Assembly (NCBI RefSeq): GCF_018122735.1
Contig: NZ_JAGRRD010000001.1
Coordinates: 2,063,262 to 2,127,261 of the forward strand
From: Azoarcus sp. L1K30
GTDB taxonomy: Bacteria > Pseudomonadota > Gammaproteobacteria > Burkholderiales > Rhodocyclaceae
Length of the DNA: 64,000 nt
Reading direction: 5' to 3'
The notes beneath the pieces are model-generated. The model was not told the origin of the DNA, did no database searches, and was given only the letters and a program-made list of their open reading frames with translations. Of the stretch, positions 29,115 through 39,391 are shown piece by piece; the stretch's first letter is position 1, and every line of letters starts with the position of its first letter. A program made the translations under genes and the position numbers.

Positions 29115-29152
29115 GAAAGGGGATGGCCCGCCTGCGCGGGCCATCCCCTTTC
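29115..29152. terminator. Strong bidirectional terminator between phoU and yggX
   Basis: A perfect 17-bp stem (29115-29131 with 29136-29152) and a 4-nt loop, with AAA/TTT ends, between two convergent genes. Confidence 0.9.
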
Positions 29153-29194
29153 CGTTTCGTCACATCCGGCCGCAAACCGGGCCGGAAGGCTGCC

Positions 29195-29467
29195 TCAGTT
29201 CGCTGGCGGCACGTAGCCACCAATCTGGTCCGCGCCGCCTTCGAAGAAATGCTTCTCCATCTGCTCGGCCAGATACTTGCGCGCTCGCGCATCCATCAGG
29301 TTGAGACGATTCTCGTTAATGAGCATGGTCTGATACTTCACCCACTGCTGCCATGCTTCCTTCGACACACTGGCGTAAATCCGCTTGCCCAGTTCGCCCG
29401 GCACCGGCGGCAGGTCGAGGCCTTCGGCTTCGCGGCCCAGTTTCACGCAATTGACCATACGGGTCAT
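29195..29467 (-). CDS. yggX: Probable Fe(2+)-trafficking protein
   Basis: 90-residue protein protecting iron-sulfur clusters from oxidation. The N-terminus [16 protein letters not shown] with its conserved cysteine and the central [16 protein letters not shown] are diagnostic. AGAGGA precedes the start. Confidence 0.95.
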   Translation of the reverse strand: MTRMVNCVKLGREAEGLDLPPVPGELGKRIYASVSKEAWQQWVKYQTMLINENRLNLMDARARKYLAEQMEKHFFEGGADQIGGYVPPAN

Positions 29468-29574
29468 CGTTCAATCCTCTTTGCAATAGTCGGGTTGGTC
29501 GGCAATTCACGCCTCCATTCTATCAGCCTGCCGAAGCCGGGCAATTGCACGCGCCCACAGACCGCGCGTCAGCT

Positions 29575-31026
29575 TCAGCCGTCTGCCAGCGTCCACCGGT
29601 TGCGCCCGGCCTTCTTGGATCGATACATCGCACGATCCGCCGACGCCATCAGCGATTCCACGTCGTGCGCATGAAGGGGGAAACAGGCAGCACCGATGCT
29701 GGTAGTCACGCGGGCATCCTGCCCGGCGAAGTTGAATTGCAGCGCTGACACGCCTTCAAGCAATCGCGTGGCAAGCTCCGACAGTGCATCGGTGCTCGCG
29801 TCGGGCATCAGTACCGCGAATTCGTCACCGCCGAGACGGAAGAACATCTCGTTGCGACGCACGACCCGGCGCAGGCTTTCGGCCAGTCCGACAAGCACCT
29901 GGTCTCCGGCGAGGTGACCGAAGCGGTCGTTGATGGGCTTGAAGCCATCCAGATCAAAGGACAGCAAGCCAACGGTGGACTGCCTGCGCTCCGCATCGGC
30001 GAGCAGGCGATCGAGCTCCTCATGAAACCGCCGGCGATTGAACAGGTTGGTCAGCGGGTCGCGCTCGGCCAGCGCAACGAGTTGTTCGGCCACCTGACGC
30101 TGCTCCGTCACATCTTCGTAGATCCACACTCGACCGATGCCTCGCCCGTCGAGATCGCCTTCGACCACAGCCGAGATGTCGGTAACAATGCGGCCGTCCT
30201 TGAAGTGGAACTCGTAGGGCTCACTTACCTGGGGCCTTCGTATGACGGACTCGACATGCGCGAAGTAGTCTTCGGGGGCAACGAGCAACGGTGCGATCGT
30301 ATTCTGCAGAACGACATCCCGCACGCCAATCAGGTTTTCCCCTTGCGGATATGACCAGAGTTTGAGCATCGCGCTGTTGTAATAGAGCACACGATGATCA
30401 CGATCGATGAACAGGATCCCGAGCCGTATCACGTTGAGCAGCGCCGACAGGCGATGACGTTCGTCATTGCTTCGCTTGAGGTAATGCTCCCGCAATGCTT
30501 GCGCCCGGCGCAGCTCGGCAACCGTCTCGAGCAGGGTATATTCGGTTTCCTTGCGGGCCTGGATGTCCTCGGCCGACATCCGCACTCCCAGAACGCCCCC
30601 ATGGGCATCACGCAGCGCGCGCCAGTGGCACGCCACCCAATTGATCTTGCCGTCGTCACGCAGCAGGCGAAGCTCGAAATCGCGCCCCTCCCCAGTCGCC
30701 AGCACCTCGCTCATCGTGCGCCGGCAGTAGGCAAGATCGGAAGAATGCACCAGCATGGCCAAGGCATCGTCTGCACTCAGGTAAAGCGCCGGGAGGCGTT
30801 CCGTAAGACGCTCTACGGATGGGCTGATCCAGCGTAGCTGACCATTCCCTGAGAAAAGTGCCTCAACCCCGTGAATGCCCGCAGCAACACTGCGCAGCAG
30901 CGCAAGCTCGTCGGCCTCGGCTGCCGTCGATGTCGATACCCGATCGCCAATCCAGCGGCGCAAGCGCGGCAACAGATTCAACACACGCTCCCAGTTGTCC
31001 ATTCGGCTGAACGAAATCCCGCGCAC
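29575..31026 (-). CDS. PAS-PAS-GGDEF diguanylate cyclase
   Basis: Soluble 483-residue c-di-GMP synthase. Two PAS domains (about 45-158 and 192-310), joined by a short coiled coil, precede a GGDEF domain with an intact RLGGDEF active site at 397-403. The inhibitory-site position five residues upstream reads RRNE instead of RxxD, so feedback inhibition by c-di-GMP may be weakened. No membrane segment is seen; ligands of the PAS domains are unknown. GTG 31026 starts 7 nt after the argA stop; ATG 31002 is an alternative. Confidence 0.9.
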   Translation of the reverse strand: MRGISFSRMDNWERVLNLLPRLRRWIGDRVSTSTAAEADELALLRSVAAGIHGVEALFSGNGQLRWISPSVERLTERLPALYLSADDALAMLVHSSDLAYCRRTMSEVLATGEGRDFELRLLRDDGKINWVACHWRALRDAHGGVLGVRMSAEDIQARKETEYTLLETVAELRRAQALREHYLKRSNDERHRLSALLNVIRLGILFIDRDHRVLYYNSAMLKLWSYPQGENLIGVRDVVLQNTIAPLLVAPEDYFAHVESVIRRPQVSEPYEFHFKDGRIVTDISAVVEGDLDGRGIGRVWIYEDVTEQRQVAEQLVALAERDPLTNLFNRRRFHEELDRLLADAERRQSTVGLLSFDLDGFKPINDRFGHLAGDQVLVGLAESLRRVVRRNEMFFRLGGDEFAVLMPDASTDALSELATRLLEGVSALQFNFAGQDARVTTSIGAACFPLHAHDVESLMASADRAMYRSKKAGRNRWTLADG

Positions 31027-31033
31027 CGGATTC

Positions 31034-32413
31034 TCATAGCACCTTCACGAAAACCTTCGAGCGACGCTGAAGATTGTAGAGATCGCGCTTGCGCTGTGGC
31101 AGCGCCTCGGGCCCGATTTCGCTGAAACCACGTTCCCTGAACCAGTGCGCTGTCCGGGTGGTGAGCACGAACAGCCGCTCCAGCCGCTGCACCCGCGCAC
31201 GGCGCTCGATGCGCTTGAGCAGCTGATCGCCCAGACCCGCACGACGATACTCGGGCACGACCGCCAGGCATGCGAGCTCGGCTGCGTTATCCTCGGTAAA
31301 CGGGTACAGCGCCGCGCAGCCGACCAGCATGCCGTCATGCTCGACAACGGTAAAGCGCTCGGCCTCCTGCTCGAGCAGTTCGCGGCCCCTGCGCACCAAT
31401 GTACCGTCCGCTTCCATGGGCGAGATCAGCGAAACCAGTGCAGCCACATCGTCGATGCTCGCTTCGCGCAGGCGGAACAGGGCATCGCGCGACACCACGG
31501 TGCCGACACCGGAGTGCGTGAAGAACTCAAGCAAGAGCCCGCCATCCTTGTCGCGGTCAATCAGATGGCACCGTGCGACGCCCTTGCGGACGGCGCGGAT
31601 TGCGCACGGCAGGTACAAGTGCAGGTCTTCGGTCAGGCCCTCACCTGCGTCGAAATGGCGCTGCGCCTCATCGGCCGTAACGGATTCAATCAAGCCGCCC
31701 TCACCATCTAGCAGACCGGGCGCATCGCACAGATAGATCAGTTTTTCGGCTTTGACCGCAATGGCAACCGCCTCGGCGACTTCCTCCATGCACAGATTGA
31801 AGATCTCGCCCGCCGGCGACACTCCCAAGGGCGTGATCAGAACCACATTCTGCTGATCGAGGTCGGCATTGATTTCATCGGCGATGATCTTGCGCACCGC
31901 CCCGGTAAACTGGAAGTCCACCCCGTCGACCACCCCCACCGGACGTGCCGTGATGAAGTTGCCACCGGTGACGCGCATGTAGCTACCTGCCATCGGCGTA
32001 TTGGGAAGCCCCTGCGACAACAGCGCCTCGACCTCGAAACGCGTGACCGCCATGGCTGCCTTTACGCATTCGAGAGCATCGGGATCGGTAACCCTCATGC
32101 CGTTGTAGAAACGCGACTCGAGACCGCGGCGCGACATCTCGGCATCGATCTGGGGGCGGGCGCCATGCACAAGCACCAGGCGAATGCCGAGGGCCGCTAG
32201 CAGATTGCAGTCGTACGCAAGCTTCTGCGCCAGTTCGCCACCGGCCACCTCGCCCCCGAAACCTACGACGAAAGTCTTGCCGCGAAAGGCATGGATGTAG
32301 GGCGCAGCACCACGCACCCAGGCGACAAAATGGGCCGTCGAGTCGACACTCGCCACCGCCTGCGCGACCGCGCCGGTTTCGGAGGACTTTTCAGGGACGG
32401 GCACATCGCTCAA
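31034..32413 (-). CDS. argA: Amino-acid N-acetyltransferase (N-acetylglutamate synthase)
   Basis: First enzyme of arginine synthesis, 459 residues: an N-terminal amino-acid-kinase-like domain that binds arginine (about 25-300) and a C-terminal GNAT domain with the acetyl-CoA loop PEYRRAGLGDQLL. The start appears to be TTG 32413 with GGTGA upstream, or GTG 32404; no ATG is in frame nearby. Confidence 0.93.
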   Translation of the reverse strand: MSDVPVPEKSSETGAVAQAVASVDSTAHFVAWVRGAAPYIHAFRGKTFVVGFGGEVAGGELAQKLAYDCNLLAALGIRLVLVHGARPQIDAEMSRRGLESRFYNGMRVTDPDALECVKAAMAVTRFEVEALLSQGLPNTPMAGSYMRVTGGNFITARPVGVVDGVDFQFTGAVRKIIADEINADLDQQNVVLITPLGVSPAGEIFNLCMEEVAEAVAIAVKAEKLIYLCDAPGLLDGEGGLIESVTADEAQRHFDAGEGLTEDLHLYLPCAIRAVRKGVARCHLIDRDKDGGLLLEFFTHSGVGTVVSRDALFRLREASIDDVAALVSLISPMEADGTLVRRGRELLEQEAERFTVVEHDGMLVGCAALYPFTEDNAAELACLAVVPEYRRAGLGDQLLKRIERRARVQRLERLFVLTTRTAHWFRERGFSEIGPEALPQRKRDLYNLQRRSKVFVKVL

Positions 32414-32578
32414 GAAATCACCGCTCGGTTAAGGCGGGCAGCCAGCAGGACGTCTGCTGCCGCGCGTTTGTCATGTCCGGATTCTAGCGGAAGCGGAGCC
32501 GCAATTTCGCACCGGCCCGCTCGATCCGAAGTGCAACATTGCGTTTCGCCACCTGTCTCAGTCGCTCCGGTTGCCCCG

Positions 32579-34066
32579 CTACTTCGCCAGTGCAGCCTCC
32601 AGCGCCTCGCAGACGGTACGCAGAATCTTGATCCGGGCATAGAGTTTGTTGTCCGCCTCCACAAGCGTCCACGGCGCGATTTCGGTACTCGTCCGGTCCG
32701 CCATGTCGCATACCGCTTGCGCATAATCGTCCCAACGCTCACGGTTACGCCAGTCCTCCTCGGTGATCTTGAAGCGCTTGTGTGGTTCGGCCTCGCGCGC
32801 CTTGAAGCGAAGCAGCTGCTCGTCCTTGCTGATTGCCAGCCAGAACTTGACCACTACGGTCCCGGCCTGCACCAGTTGATCCTCGAAATCGTTGATCTCC
32901 GCATAGGCACGCATCCAGTCGGCCTCGGAGCAATAGCCCTCCACCCGCTCCACCAGTACCCGCCCATACCAGGAACGGTCGAAGATCACCACCTTGCCCC
33001 GTGCCGGCAGGTGACGCCAGAAGCGCCAAAGGTAGGGCTGGGCTCTCTCCTCCTCGCTCGGGGCTGCGATCGGAACGATGCGGTACTGACGCACATCGAG
33101 CGCCGCGGTGATACGTCGAACGGCGCCGCCCTTGCCGGCGGCATCACCCCCCTCGAAGACCAGCACCAGCGCGTGCTGACGAAAGGCCGCTTCACGGGTC
33201 AGCAGCGCCAGTCGCCCCTGGTAACGCTCCAGCAGATCCTCGTATTCCTTCTTCTCCATATCCTGCCGCAGCTTCAGACTGTTGAGCAGGTTCACCGAAT
33301 CGATGGCTGGCGGCAGCGGCGCGGCGGTTTTGCGCGGCGCCCAGTGCTTCTGCGCAATGTCGAGCCGCTTGCGCAGCGCATCGAGCAGTACGCGGCCGAC
33401 GAACAGCGCGCGAAAACGCGGATCACTACCATCGACGATCGTCCACGGGCTGTCTCCGGTGCTGGTCAGGCGCAAGGCCCGGCGGGCCACATCCCGGTAG
33501 CGATCGTACTGCTCGTAGAAATGCCAGTCGCGCTCGGTCACCCGCCAACGCGTCTTGGGGTCTTTCTCGAGATCCTTGAGACGTTTCTTCTGTCCCTCCT
33601 TGGACAGGTGAAACCAGAGCTTGATCAACAGCACGCCCTCATGGGTGAGCATCTCTTCGAAGCGCCGGATTTCGTCGATGCGCTGGTCGAAATCCGCCTT
33701 CTTGCTGCTGCGCTCCACGCGTTCGCGAATCGGATCGGTATACCAGTTGTTGAACAGCACCCCGATCTTTCCCTTTGGGGGCAGCACGCGCCAGAAAGGC
33801 CACATGAACGGTCGCCCCGCGGCCCCTTCGGGCGGGCCGTCGAAGGCCCATGCCTCGATGTGGCGCGGGTCCATCCATTCGTTGAGCAGATTGACCGTTT
33901 CCCCTTTGCCCGCGCCATCGATTCCGTTGATCAACACTACGACTGCAAACTGCTTGAGGTCGAGCAACTCGAACTGCGCATCGAGCAGCGCGGCACGCAG
34001 TGGCGGCACCGCCTCTTCGTAGGTCGCCTTGTCCGTGCTATGGCCCAACTCGGCAGATTCGAACAT
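32579..34066 (-). CDS. pap: Polyphosphate:AMP phosphotransferase (tandem PPK2)
   Basis: 495 residues with two PPK2 domains. Walker A loops are GIDGAGKGE (residues 48-56) and GGDAAGKGG in the second half; both have the following lid arginines. Two-domain class II PPK2 proteins phosphorylate AMP to ADP with polyphosphate. The start has GGGAGGG upstream. With phoU nearby, it suggests polyphosphate storage and use. Confidence 0.93.
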   Translation of the reverse strand: MFESAELGHSTDKATYEEAVPPLRAALLDAQFELLDLKQFAVVVLINGIDGAGKGETVNLLNEWMDPRHIEAWAFDGPPEGAAGRPFMWPFWRVLPPKGKIGVLFNNWYTDPIRERVERSSKKADFDQRIDEIRRFEEMLTHEGVLLIKLWFHLSKEGQKKRLKDLEKDPKTRWRVTERDWHFYEQYDRYRDVARRALRLTSTGDSPWTIVDGSDPRFRALFVGRVLLDALRKRLDIAQKHWAPRKTAAPLPPAIDSVNLLNSLKLRQDMEKKEYEDLLERYQGRLALLTREAAFRQHALVLVFEGGDAAGKGGAVRRITAALDVRQYRIVPIAAPSEEERAQPYLWRFWRHLPARGKVVIFDRSWYGRVLVERVEGYCSEADWMRAYAEINDFEDQLVQAGTVVVKFWLAISKDEQLLRFKAREAEPHKRFKITEEDWRNRERWDDYAQAVCDMADRTSTEIAPWTLVEADNKLYARIKILRTVCEALEAALAK

Positions 34067-34144
34067 TCACCCTCCCTTCGCGAACATGGTCAATCCTGAC
34101 TTTGGTCTTGTCGGTCGCACGCTGCGCCGACTTTCGGCACACGC

Positions 34145-34867
34145 TCAGAAATCTCCCCAGCGCGCCTGGATCGCGGCGACCGCGGCCAGTCCCGCCGTCT
34201 CGGTTCGCAGTATCCGCGGCCCCAGGCCCAGTGCAATGGCGCCAGCTCCTTGGCAAACGGCAAGCTCCGCGTCGCTCCACCCCCCTTCGGGGCCAATCAG
34301 CAAATGCATCGCCCCCTCCGGCGGCGACATGGTGCCAAGCGTGTGTGTCGCACCTGGCGCCAGCACCACCTTGGGCACCGCGCTCCAACCCTCGAGATAG
34401 GCGCTCAGCGTCTGCACCGGCGTGACCTCGGGCACCCGGTTACGCCCGCACTGCTCACAGGCGGCGACCGCAACCTGCTGCCAGTGTGCCTGGCGCTTCT
34501 GCGCACGCTCGCCCGCGAGCCGCAGGACCGAGCGCTCGGCCTGCACCGGGATCACACCTGCGACACCGAGCTCCACCGCCTTCTGGATGATCCAGTCCAT
34601 CTTGTCGCCACTGGCCAGCGACTGCACCAAGACGATCTCCAGCGGCGACTCGCGGCTGATCGAGCGTCGCTCGCCAAGCACCGCGAAACCGCGCTTCCCG
34701 CGTATGTCGAGCCGCGCAGCCACCTCGCCTCCAGAGCCATCGAACAAGACCAACGGGTCTCCATCGCTCAGACGCAGCACGCGCAGCGCATGGTGGGAAA
34801 CGGCCTCGGGCAGGGGCAACTCGCCCCCCTGTGGCAGGACACCGGGAAAATGAAAGCGTGAAATCAT
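34145..34867 (-). CDS. rsmE: 16S rRNA (uracil-1498-N3)-methyltransferase
   Basis: SPOUT methyltransferase, 240 residues from ATG 34867. PUA-like N-terminal domain, then knot motifs LIGPEGGWSDAE and LGPRILRTETA. It lies back to back with the plus-strand phosphatase gene at 34994. Confidence 0.95.
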   Translation of the reverse strand: MISRFHFPGVLPQGGELPLPEAVSHHALRVLRLSDGDPLVLFDGSGGEVAARLDIRGKRGFAVLGERRSISRESPLEIVLVQSLASGDKMDWIIQKAVELGVAGVIPVQAERSVLRLAGERAQKRQAHWQQVAVAACEQCGRNRVPEVTPVQTLSAYLEGWSAVPKVVLAPGATHTLGTMSPPEGAMHLLIGPEGGWSDAELAVCQGAGAIALGLGPRILRTETAGLAAVAAIQARWGDF

Positions 34868-34993
34868 CGTAAGATTATAGGCATGCACGTTCTACGGCGG
34901 TGCATCGCAGCCGCAGCGGAAATGCGCTTTTCTGCGCAATATGCACGCAACCGCCAATGAAACAGCCGCCAACAGCCCCACGGAGTGCCTGAG

Positions 34994-35803
34994 ATGCCGA
35001 CTGCAGCACAACGCCTGGCCCGCGCCCGCGCCCTCGAATCGCTGGTGCGTGAGATCGCACGCGACGAAATTCTGCCTCGATACCTGAAATCCGCGCGCAA
35101 CCGCAAGGCCGACGGCAGCTTCTTTACCGAGGCCGACCTCGAGTCCCAGCGCAGATTCAGCGAGGCCTTGCCGCAGTTGATGCCCGGCCCGGTGCTCGGC
35201 GAGGAGATGAGCGCTGAGGAGCAGGCCCGTCTGTGGAGCGAAGGACGCCGCGGTCTGTGGTGCATCGATCCGATCGACGGCACGACGAATTTTGCCAACG
35301 GCATTCCCTTCTTTGCCGTGTCAATCGCCTATCTGGTCGACTACGAGCCGCGGTTCGGCGTTGTGTACAACCCGATTGCCGACGAGAGCTTTTACGCCGC
35401 CAAGGGCGCCGGCGCCTTCCTCAACGGCAGCGAACTCCCCTTGCGCAGCGGCACGCTACGCCTCAAGGACGCGGTTGCCGGTGTCGACTTCAAGCGTATC
35501 AGCAACCACCTTGGCGATGAGCTCGCGGTGCGCCCGCCCTATTATTCGCAACGCAATTTCGGTTCAAGTGCGCTGGAATGGTGCTTCGTCGCCGCCGGTC
35601 GCCTGGATGTCTACCTGCACGGCGGACAGATGTTGTGGGACTACGCCGCGGGCCATCTGATCCTGCAGGAATCGGGCGGAGAGGCGATGGCGCTGGATGG
35701 CGGTACCCTGATGGCCGGCCCGGCGGTCAAGCGCGGGGTCGTCGCCGCAGCGAGCCCCGCACTTTTCAACGAGTGGCGCACTTGGCTCCAGGCCCACTCC
35801 TGA
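34994..35803 (+). CDS. Inositol-monophosphatase-family phosphatase
   Basis: 269-residue lithium-sensitive-type phosphatase. Metal ligands are in LGEEMS, DPIDGTTNFANG and the C-terminal LWDYAAGHLI. CGGAG precedes ATG 34994. This fold is related to fructose-1,6-bisphosphatase, and the gene sits two genes before a phosphoribulokinase, mirroring cbbF-cbbP in the second block; a sugar-phosphate substrate in the same pathway is possible, but inositol phosphate, histidinol phosphate or 3'-phosphoadenosine phosphate are equally open. Confidence 0.85.
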   Translation: MPTAAQRLARARALESLVREIARDEILPRYLKSARNRKADGSFFTEADLESQRRFSEALPQLMPGPVLGEEMSAEEQARLWSEGRRGLWCIDPIDGTTNFANGIPFFAVSIAYLVDYEPRFGVVYNPIADESFYAAKGAGAFLNGSELPLRSGTLRLKDAVAGVDFKRISNHLGDELAVRPPYYSQRNFGSSALEWCFVAAGRLDVYLHGGQMLWDYAAGHLILQESGGEAMALDGGTLMAGPAVKRGVVAAASPALFNEWRTWLQAHS

Positions 35804-35894
35804 ACCAGCAGGCCTGCCGCAGATGAGCAAGGTCAACTCTGCACCGCACCATCTCGCGCTATGATTGATGCGAAACGTCTTTCTGGCCGCCATC

Positions 35895-36158
35895 ATGTCA
35901 ATGCCTTCATCGTCTCCCGCTGCGCAGGATGCATCGTCCGAGCAGCGGCGCTACCACCGCGTGCGCGAAATTTTCGACGAAGCCTACACGCTGTTCGCGC
36001 CTTTTTTTGCGCGCGAAAGCCGCTGGGCGAACAGCACGCTGGATCATCTTGCCTACCGCGTCGCGCGCGAACGCTATCCGGAACTGTCGGCAGCGGAAGT
36101 GCATGTCCTCGTCGTCGCCTGCGCGCGGGCGCACGCCGCAGCCGATCGCAACAAATGA
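35895..36158 (+). CDS. Small unknown protein upstream of phosphoribulokinase
   Basis: About 87 residues, no recognised domain, no cysteines and no membrane segment. It is helical and rich in aromatic and charged residues (HRVREIFDEAYTLFAPFFARESRWANS). The start is uncertain (TTG 35865, ATG 35868, 35895 or 35901). TATGAT at 35860-35865 could be a -10 box for it and the phosphoribulokinase 52 nt downstream, which would favour ATG 35895. Confidence 0.65.
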   Translation: MSMPSSSPAAQDASSEQRRYHRVREIFDEAYTLFAPFFARESRWANSTLDHLAYRVARERYPELSAAEVHVLVVACARAHAAADRNK

Positions 36159-36210
36159 CTGGCCCCTTCGACACGCGGGCGCCTGCCTATACCTGCGCGC
36201 AGAGCACATC

Positions 36211-37086
36211 ATGTCCCTGAAACATCCAATCATTGCGGTGACGGGCTCCTCGGGTGCGGGCACCACGACGGTCAAGCACACATTCGAGGCCATCTTTCAC
36301 CGCGAGAACGTCAACGCGGCCATTGTCGAGGGGGACAGCTTTCATCGCTTCACCCGCGCCGAGATGAAGTCCCTGATCGAGGAAGCCGAGCAGGCCGGCG
36401 AACGCGGCGTCAGCCACTTCGGCCCCGAGGCCAACTTGTTCGAAGACCTCGAAAACCTGTTCCGGGCATACGGCGAATCGGCGACTGGTCGCCGGCGCTA
36501 CTACATCCACAACGAAGCCCAGTCGATGCAATGGAACCTGCCGATGGGCAGTTTCACTACCTGGGAAGACCTCCCGGTTGGCACCGACTGTCTGTTCTAC
36601 GAGGGGCTGCACGGCGCGGTGGTGTCCGAACCGGTCGACGTATCGCGCCATGTCGATCTGCTGATTGGTGTGGTACCGACCATCAATCTGGAGTGGATAC
36701 AGAAGATCCATCGCGATACCCGGGTGCGCGGCTACTCCGCCGAGGCAGTGCAGGACACCATCCTGCGCCGCATGCATGACTACGTGCATTACATCGTGCC
36801 GCAGTTTTCCCGCACCCATATCAATTTCCAGCGCGTCCCGGTCGTCGATACGTCGAACCCCTTCATTTCGCGCGATGTGCCGACGCTGGACGAGTCGATG
36901 GTCGTGATCCGCTTCAAGGACCCGCGGGGCGTGGACTTCCCCTACCTGCTGCGGATGATCCACGATGCTTTCATGAGCCGCGCCAACACCATCGTCGTCC
37001 CCGGCGGCAAGCTCGACCTTGCCATGCAGCTGATCCTGACGCCGCTGATCTGGAAGCTGATGGAGCGTCGCCGGCAATGGGTCTGA
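36211..37086 (+). CDS. prk: Phosphoribulokinase, first copy
   Basis: ATP-dependent kinase making ribulose 1,5-bisphosphate; 291 residues, class I bacterial type. The P-loop [10 protein letters not shown] is at 12-21; [10 protein letters not shown] and [21 protein letters not shown] are intact. It is not in the RuBisCO operon but heads a prk-tkt-gap-pgk run. The second copy (52816) is clearly homologous and one residue longer; differences are scattered, mainly in residues 45-70 and 100-125. No inactivating change is visible. Confidence 0.94.
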   Translation: MSLKHPIIAVTGSSGAGTTTVKHTFEAIFHRENVNAAIVEGDSFHRFTRAEMKSLIEEAEQAGERGVSHFGPEANLFEDLENLFRAYGESATGRRRYYIHNEAQSMQWNLPMGSFTTWEDLPVGTDCLFYEGLHGAVVSEPVDVSRHVDLLIGVVPTINLEWIQKIHRDTRVRGYSAEAVQDTILRRMHDYVHYIVPQFSRTHINFQRVPVVDTSNPFISRDVPTLDESMVVIRFKDPRGVDFPYLLRMIHDAFMSRANTIVVPGGKLDLAMQLILTPLIWKLMERRRQWV

Positions 37087-37279
37087 GACACACCCGGTCG
37101 CCGGCGAATGCGCAGCCAGAGCACGACAGCGCGTAATCCGGCATCCCGGATCATGCCGCCTCGCGTCCCGAAACAGGCCGGTGCGGCACCACGATCGGGC
37201 GCGGCACTACCAAACACCTCGTCTTTTCGGCGATAATTCGCGTTTTTTCCAGCCGCCCCCTCCCGGCTTCGAGGAAACC

Positions 37280-39301
37280 ATGTCGCAGTCCAGAAACGTC
37301 ACCCCCCCGGTTTTCAACCCCATCACCGGTGCGATTCGCGCGCTGGCAATGGATGCGGTACAAAAGGCCAATTCTGGCCATCCGGGCGCGCCGATGGGCA
37401 TGGCCGAAATCGCCGAGGTTCTGTGGCGGCACCATCTCAAGCACAACCCGTGCAATCCGCAGTGGGCCGACCGTGATCGCTTCGTGCTCAGCAACGGCCA
37501 TGGTTCGATGCTGATCTACGCCCTGCTCCACCTCACCGGCTACGATCTGCCGATCGAGGAACTCAAGCGCTTCCGCCAGTTGCACAGCAGAACCCCGGGA
37601 CACCCCGAATACGGCTACACGCCGGGCGTCGAGACCACCACCGGGCCACTCGGCCAGGGCATCACCAATGCGGTGGGCATGGCACTGGCTGAAAAGGTCC
37701 TGGCGGCAGAGTTCAATCGTCCCGGTCACGACATCGTCGACCATCGCACCTATGTCTTCCTCGGCGACGGCTGCCTGATGGAGGGGATCAGCCATGAAGC
37801 CTGTTCGCTCGCCGGTACCTGGGGGCTGGGCAAGCTGATCGCCTTCTACGACGACAACAACATTTCCATCGACGGCCATGTCGACGGCTGGTTTACCGAT
37901 GACACCCCCAAGCGCTTCGAAGCCTACGGATGGCAGGTGATCCGTGATGTGCAGGGCCACGATGCCGCCGCCATCGACGCGGCGGTCCGTGCCGCCCAGG
38001 CCAATACGAAGCAGCCGACGCTGATCTGCTGCAAGACCGTCATCGGCGCGGGCGCACCTAACAAGCAAGGCGGGCACGACGTTCACGGCGCACCGCTCGG
38101 TGCCGCCGAGATCGAAGCCGCCCGTGCCCATATCGGCTGGAACCACGCGCCGTTCGAGATTCCGGCGGAGGTGTATGCAGCCTGGGACGGTCGTGTCAAG
38201 GGCGCGTCCGCAGAAGCCGGCTGGAACGAGCGTTTCGCCGCCTATGCTGCGGCCTATCCGGAGCAGGCGGCGGAGTTCCGTCGCCGTGTGATCGATAAGG
38301 CACTGCCGGCGGACTGGTCCGCCCACGTCGACAGCGTGATCGCGAAGATCTGCGACAAGGCCGAAACCATCGCCACGCGCAAGGCAAGCCAGAACAGCAT
38401 CGAGGCGTTTGCGCCGAAGCTGCCGGAACTGATCGGCGGCTCGGCCGACCTGGCGGGCTCCAACCTCACGCTGTGGTCCGGCGCCAAGGGCGTCAGCCGC
38501 AACAGCGGCGGCAATTACGTGTACTACGGCGTGCGCGAATTCGGCATGGCTGCGATCGCCAACGGACTCAGCCTGCACGGCGGCCTGATCCCTTACACCG
38601 CCACCTTCCTGATGTTCAGCGAATACGCCCGCAATGCGCTGCGCATGGCGGCGCTGATGAAGCTGCGGCAGGTCTTCGTATTCACCCACGATTCGATCGG
38701 CCTCGGCGAAGACGGCCCGACCCACCAGCCGGTGGAGCAAACCGCCACGCTGCGCCTGATTCCGAACATGGATGTGTGGCGTCCGTGCGACACGACCGAG
38801 TCTGCCGTGGCCTGGGCCTGCGCGATCGAACGCAAGAACGGTCCCTCCGCGCTGTGCTTCTCACGTCAGAACCTGCCCTTCCAGGCGCGCAATGCCGAGC
38901 AGATCGCCAACATCCGCCGCGGCGGCTACATCCTCGCGGAAGCGGCAGGCGGCAAACCACAGGCCGTGATTCTGGCAACCGGCTCGGAGGTCGCGCTGGC
39001 CATGGCGGCGCAGCAGTCATTGCTCGACAACGGCATTGCGGTCCGCGTGGTATCGATGCCGTCGACCAACGTCTTCGACCGCCAGGATGCAACCTATCAG
39101 GCACAGGTACTGCCCACCGGGGTGCCGCGCATCGCGGTCGAAGCCGGCGTCACCGACGGCTGGCGCAAGTACGTCGGTCTCGAAGGCGCGGTGATCGGCA
39201 TCGACAGCTTCGGCGAATCGGCGCCGGCCGGCGAGTTGTTCAAGCATTTCGGCATTACCGCCGAGGCGGTCGTGGGCGCAGTGAGACAACGCCTCAACTG
39301 A
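37280..39301 (+). CDS. tkt: Transketolase, first copy
   Basis: Thiamine-diphosphate enzyme of the pentose-phosphate and Calvin pathways; 673 residues. Motifs include [12 protein letters not shown], the diphosphate motif [14 protein letters not shown] to DDNNISIDG, and [20 protein letters not shown] lies upstream of ATG 37280. The preceding 193 nt contains GATAAT at 37232-37237, a possible -10. It is followed by a hairpin terminator before gap. Confidence 0.95.
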   Translation: MSQSRNVTPPVFNPITGAIRALAMDAVQKANSGHPGAPMGMAEIAEVLWRHHLKHNPCNPQWADRDRFVLSNGHGSMLIYALLHLTGYDLPIEELKRFRQLHSRTPGHPEYGYTPGVETTTGPLGQGITNAVGMALAEKVLAAEFNRPGHDIVDHRTYVFLGDGCLMEGISHEACSLAGTWGLGKLIAFYDDNNISIDGHVDGWFTDDTPKRFEAYGWQVIRDVQGHDAAAIDAAVRAAQANTKQPTLICCKTVIGAGAPNKQGGHDVHGAPLGAAEIEAARAHIGWNHAPFEIPAEVYAAWDGRVKGASAEAGWNERFAAYAAAYPEQAAEFRRRVIDKALPADWSAHVDSVIAKICDKAETIATRKASQNSIEAFAPKLPELIGGSADLAGSNLTLWSGAKGVSRNSGGNYVYYGVREFGMAAIANGLSLHGGLIPYTATFLMFSEYARNALRMAALMKLRQVFVFTHDSIGLGEDGPTHQPVEQTATLRLIPNMDVWRPCDTTESAVAWACAIERKNGPSALCFSRQNLPFQARNAEQIANIRRGGYILAEAAGGKPQAVILATGSEVALAMAAQQSLLDNGIAVRVVSMPSTNVFDRQDATYQAQVLPTGVPRIAVEAGVTDGWRKYVGLEGAVIGIDSFGESAPAGELFKHFGITAEAVVGAVRQRLN

Positions 39302-39330
39302 TTACGTCGGCGTCCGCAGGCCGGCGCATG

Positions 39331-39364
39331 AGGTGCCGGCACCGCGGGTGGCGGCACCTTTTCT
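39331..39364 (+). terminator. Probable terminator between tkt and gap
   Basis: AGGTGCCG (39331-39338) pairs with CGGCACCT (39352-39359) around a GC-rich loop and is followed by TTTTC. The T-tract is short, so partial read-through to gap is likely. Confidence 0.6.
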
Positions 39365-39391
39365 GCTTTTCTAGTCTGGGAGACTTTTTCG

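Noticed and set aside
36211-37086. First phosphoribulokinase as uridine kinase or pseudogene
   Set aside because: P-loop, substrate segments and full length match class I phosphoribulokinase and the operon copy.
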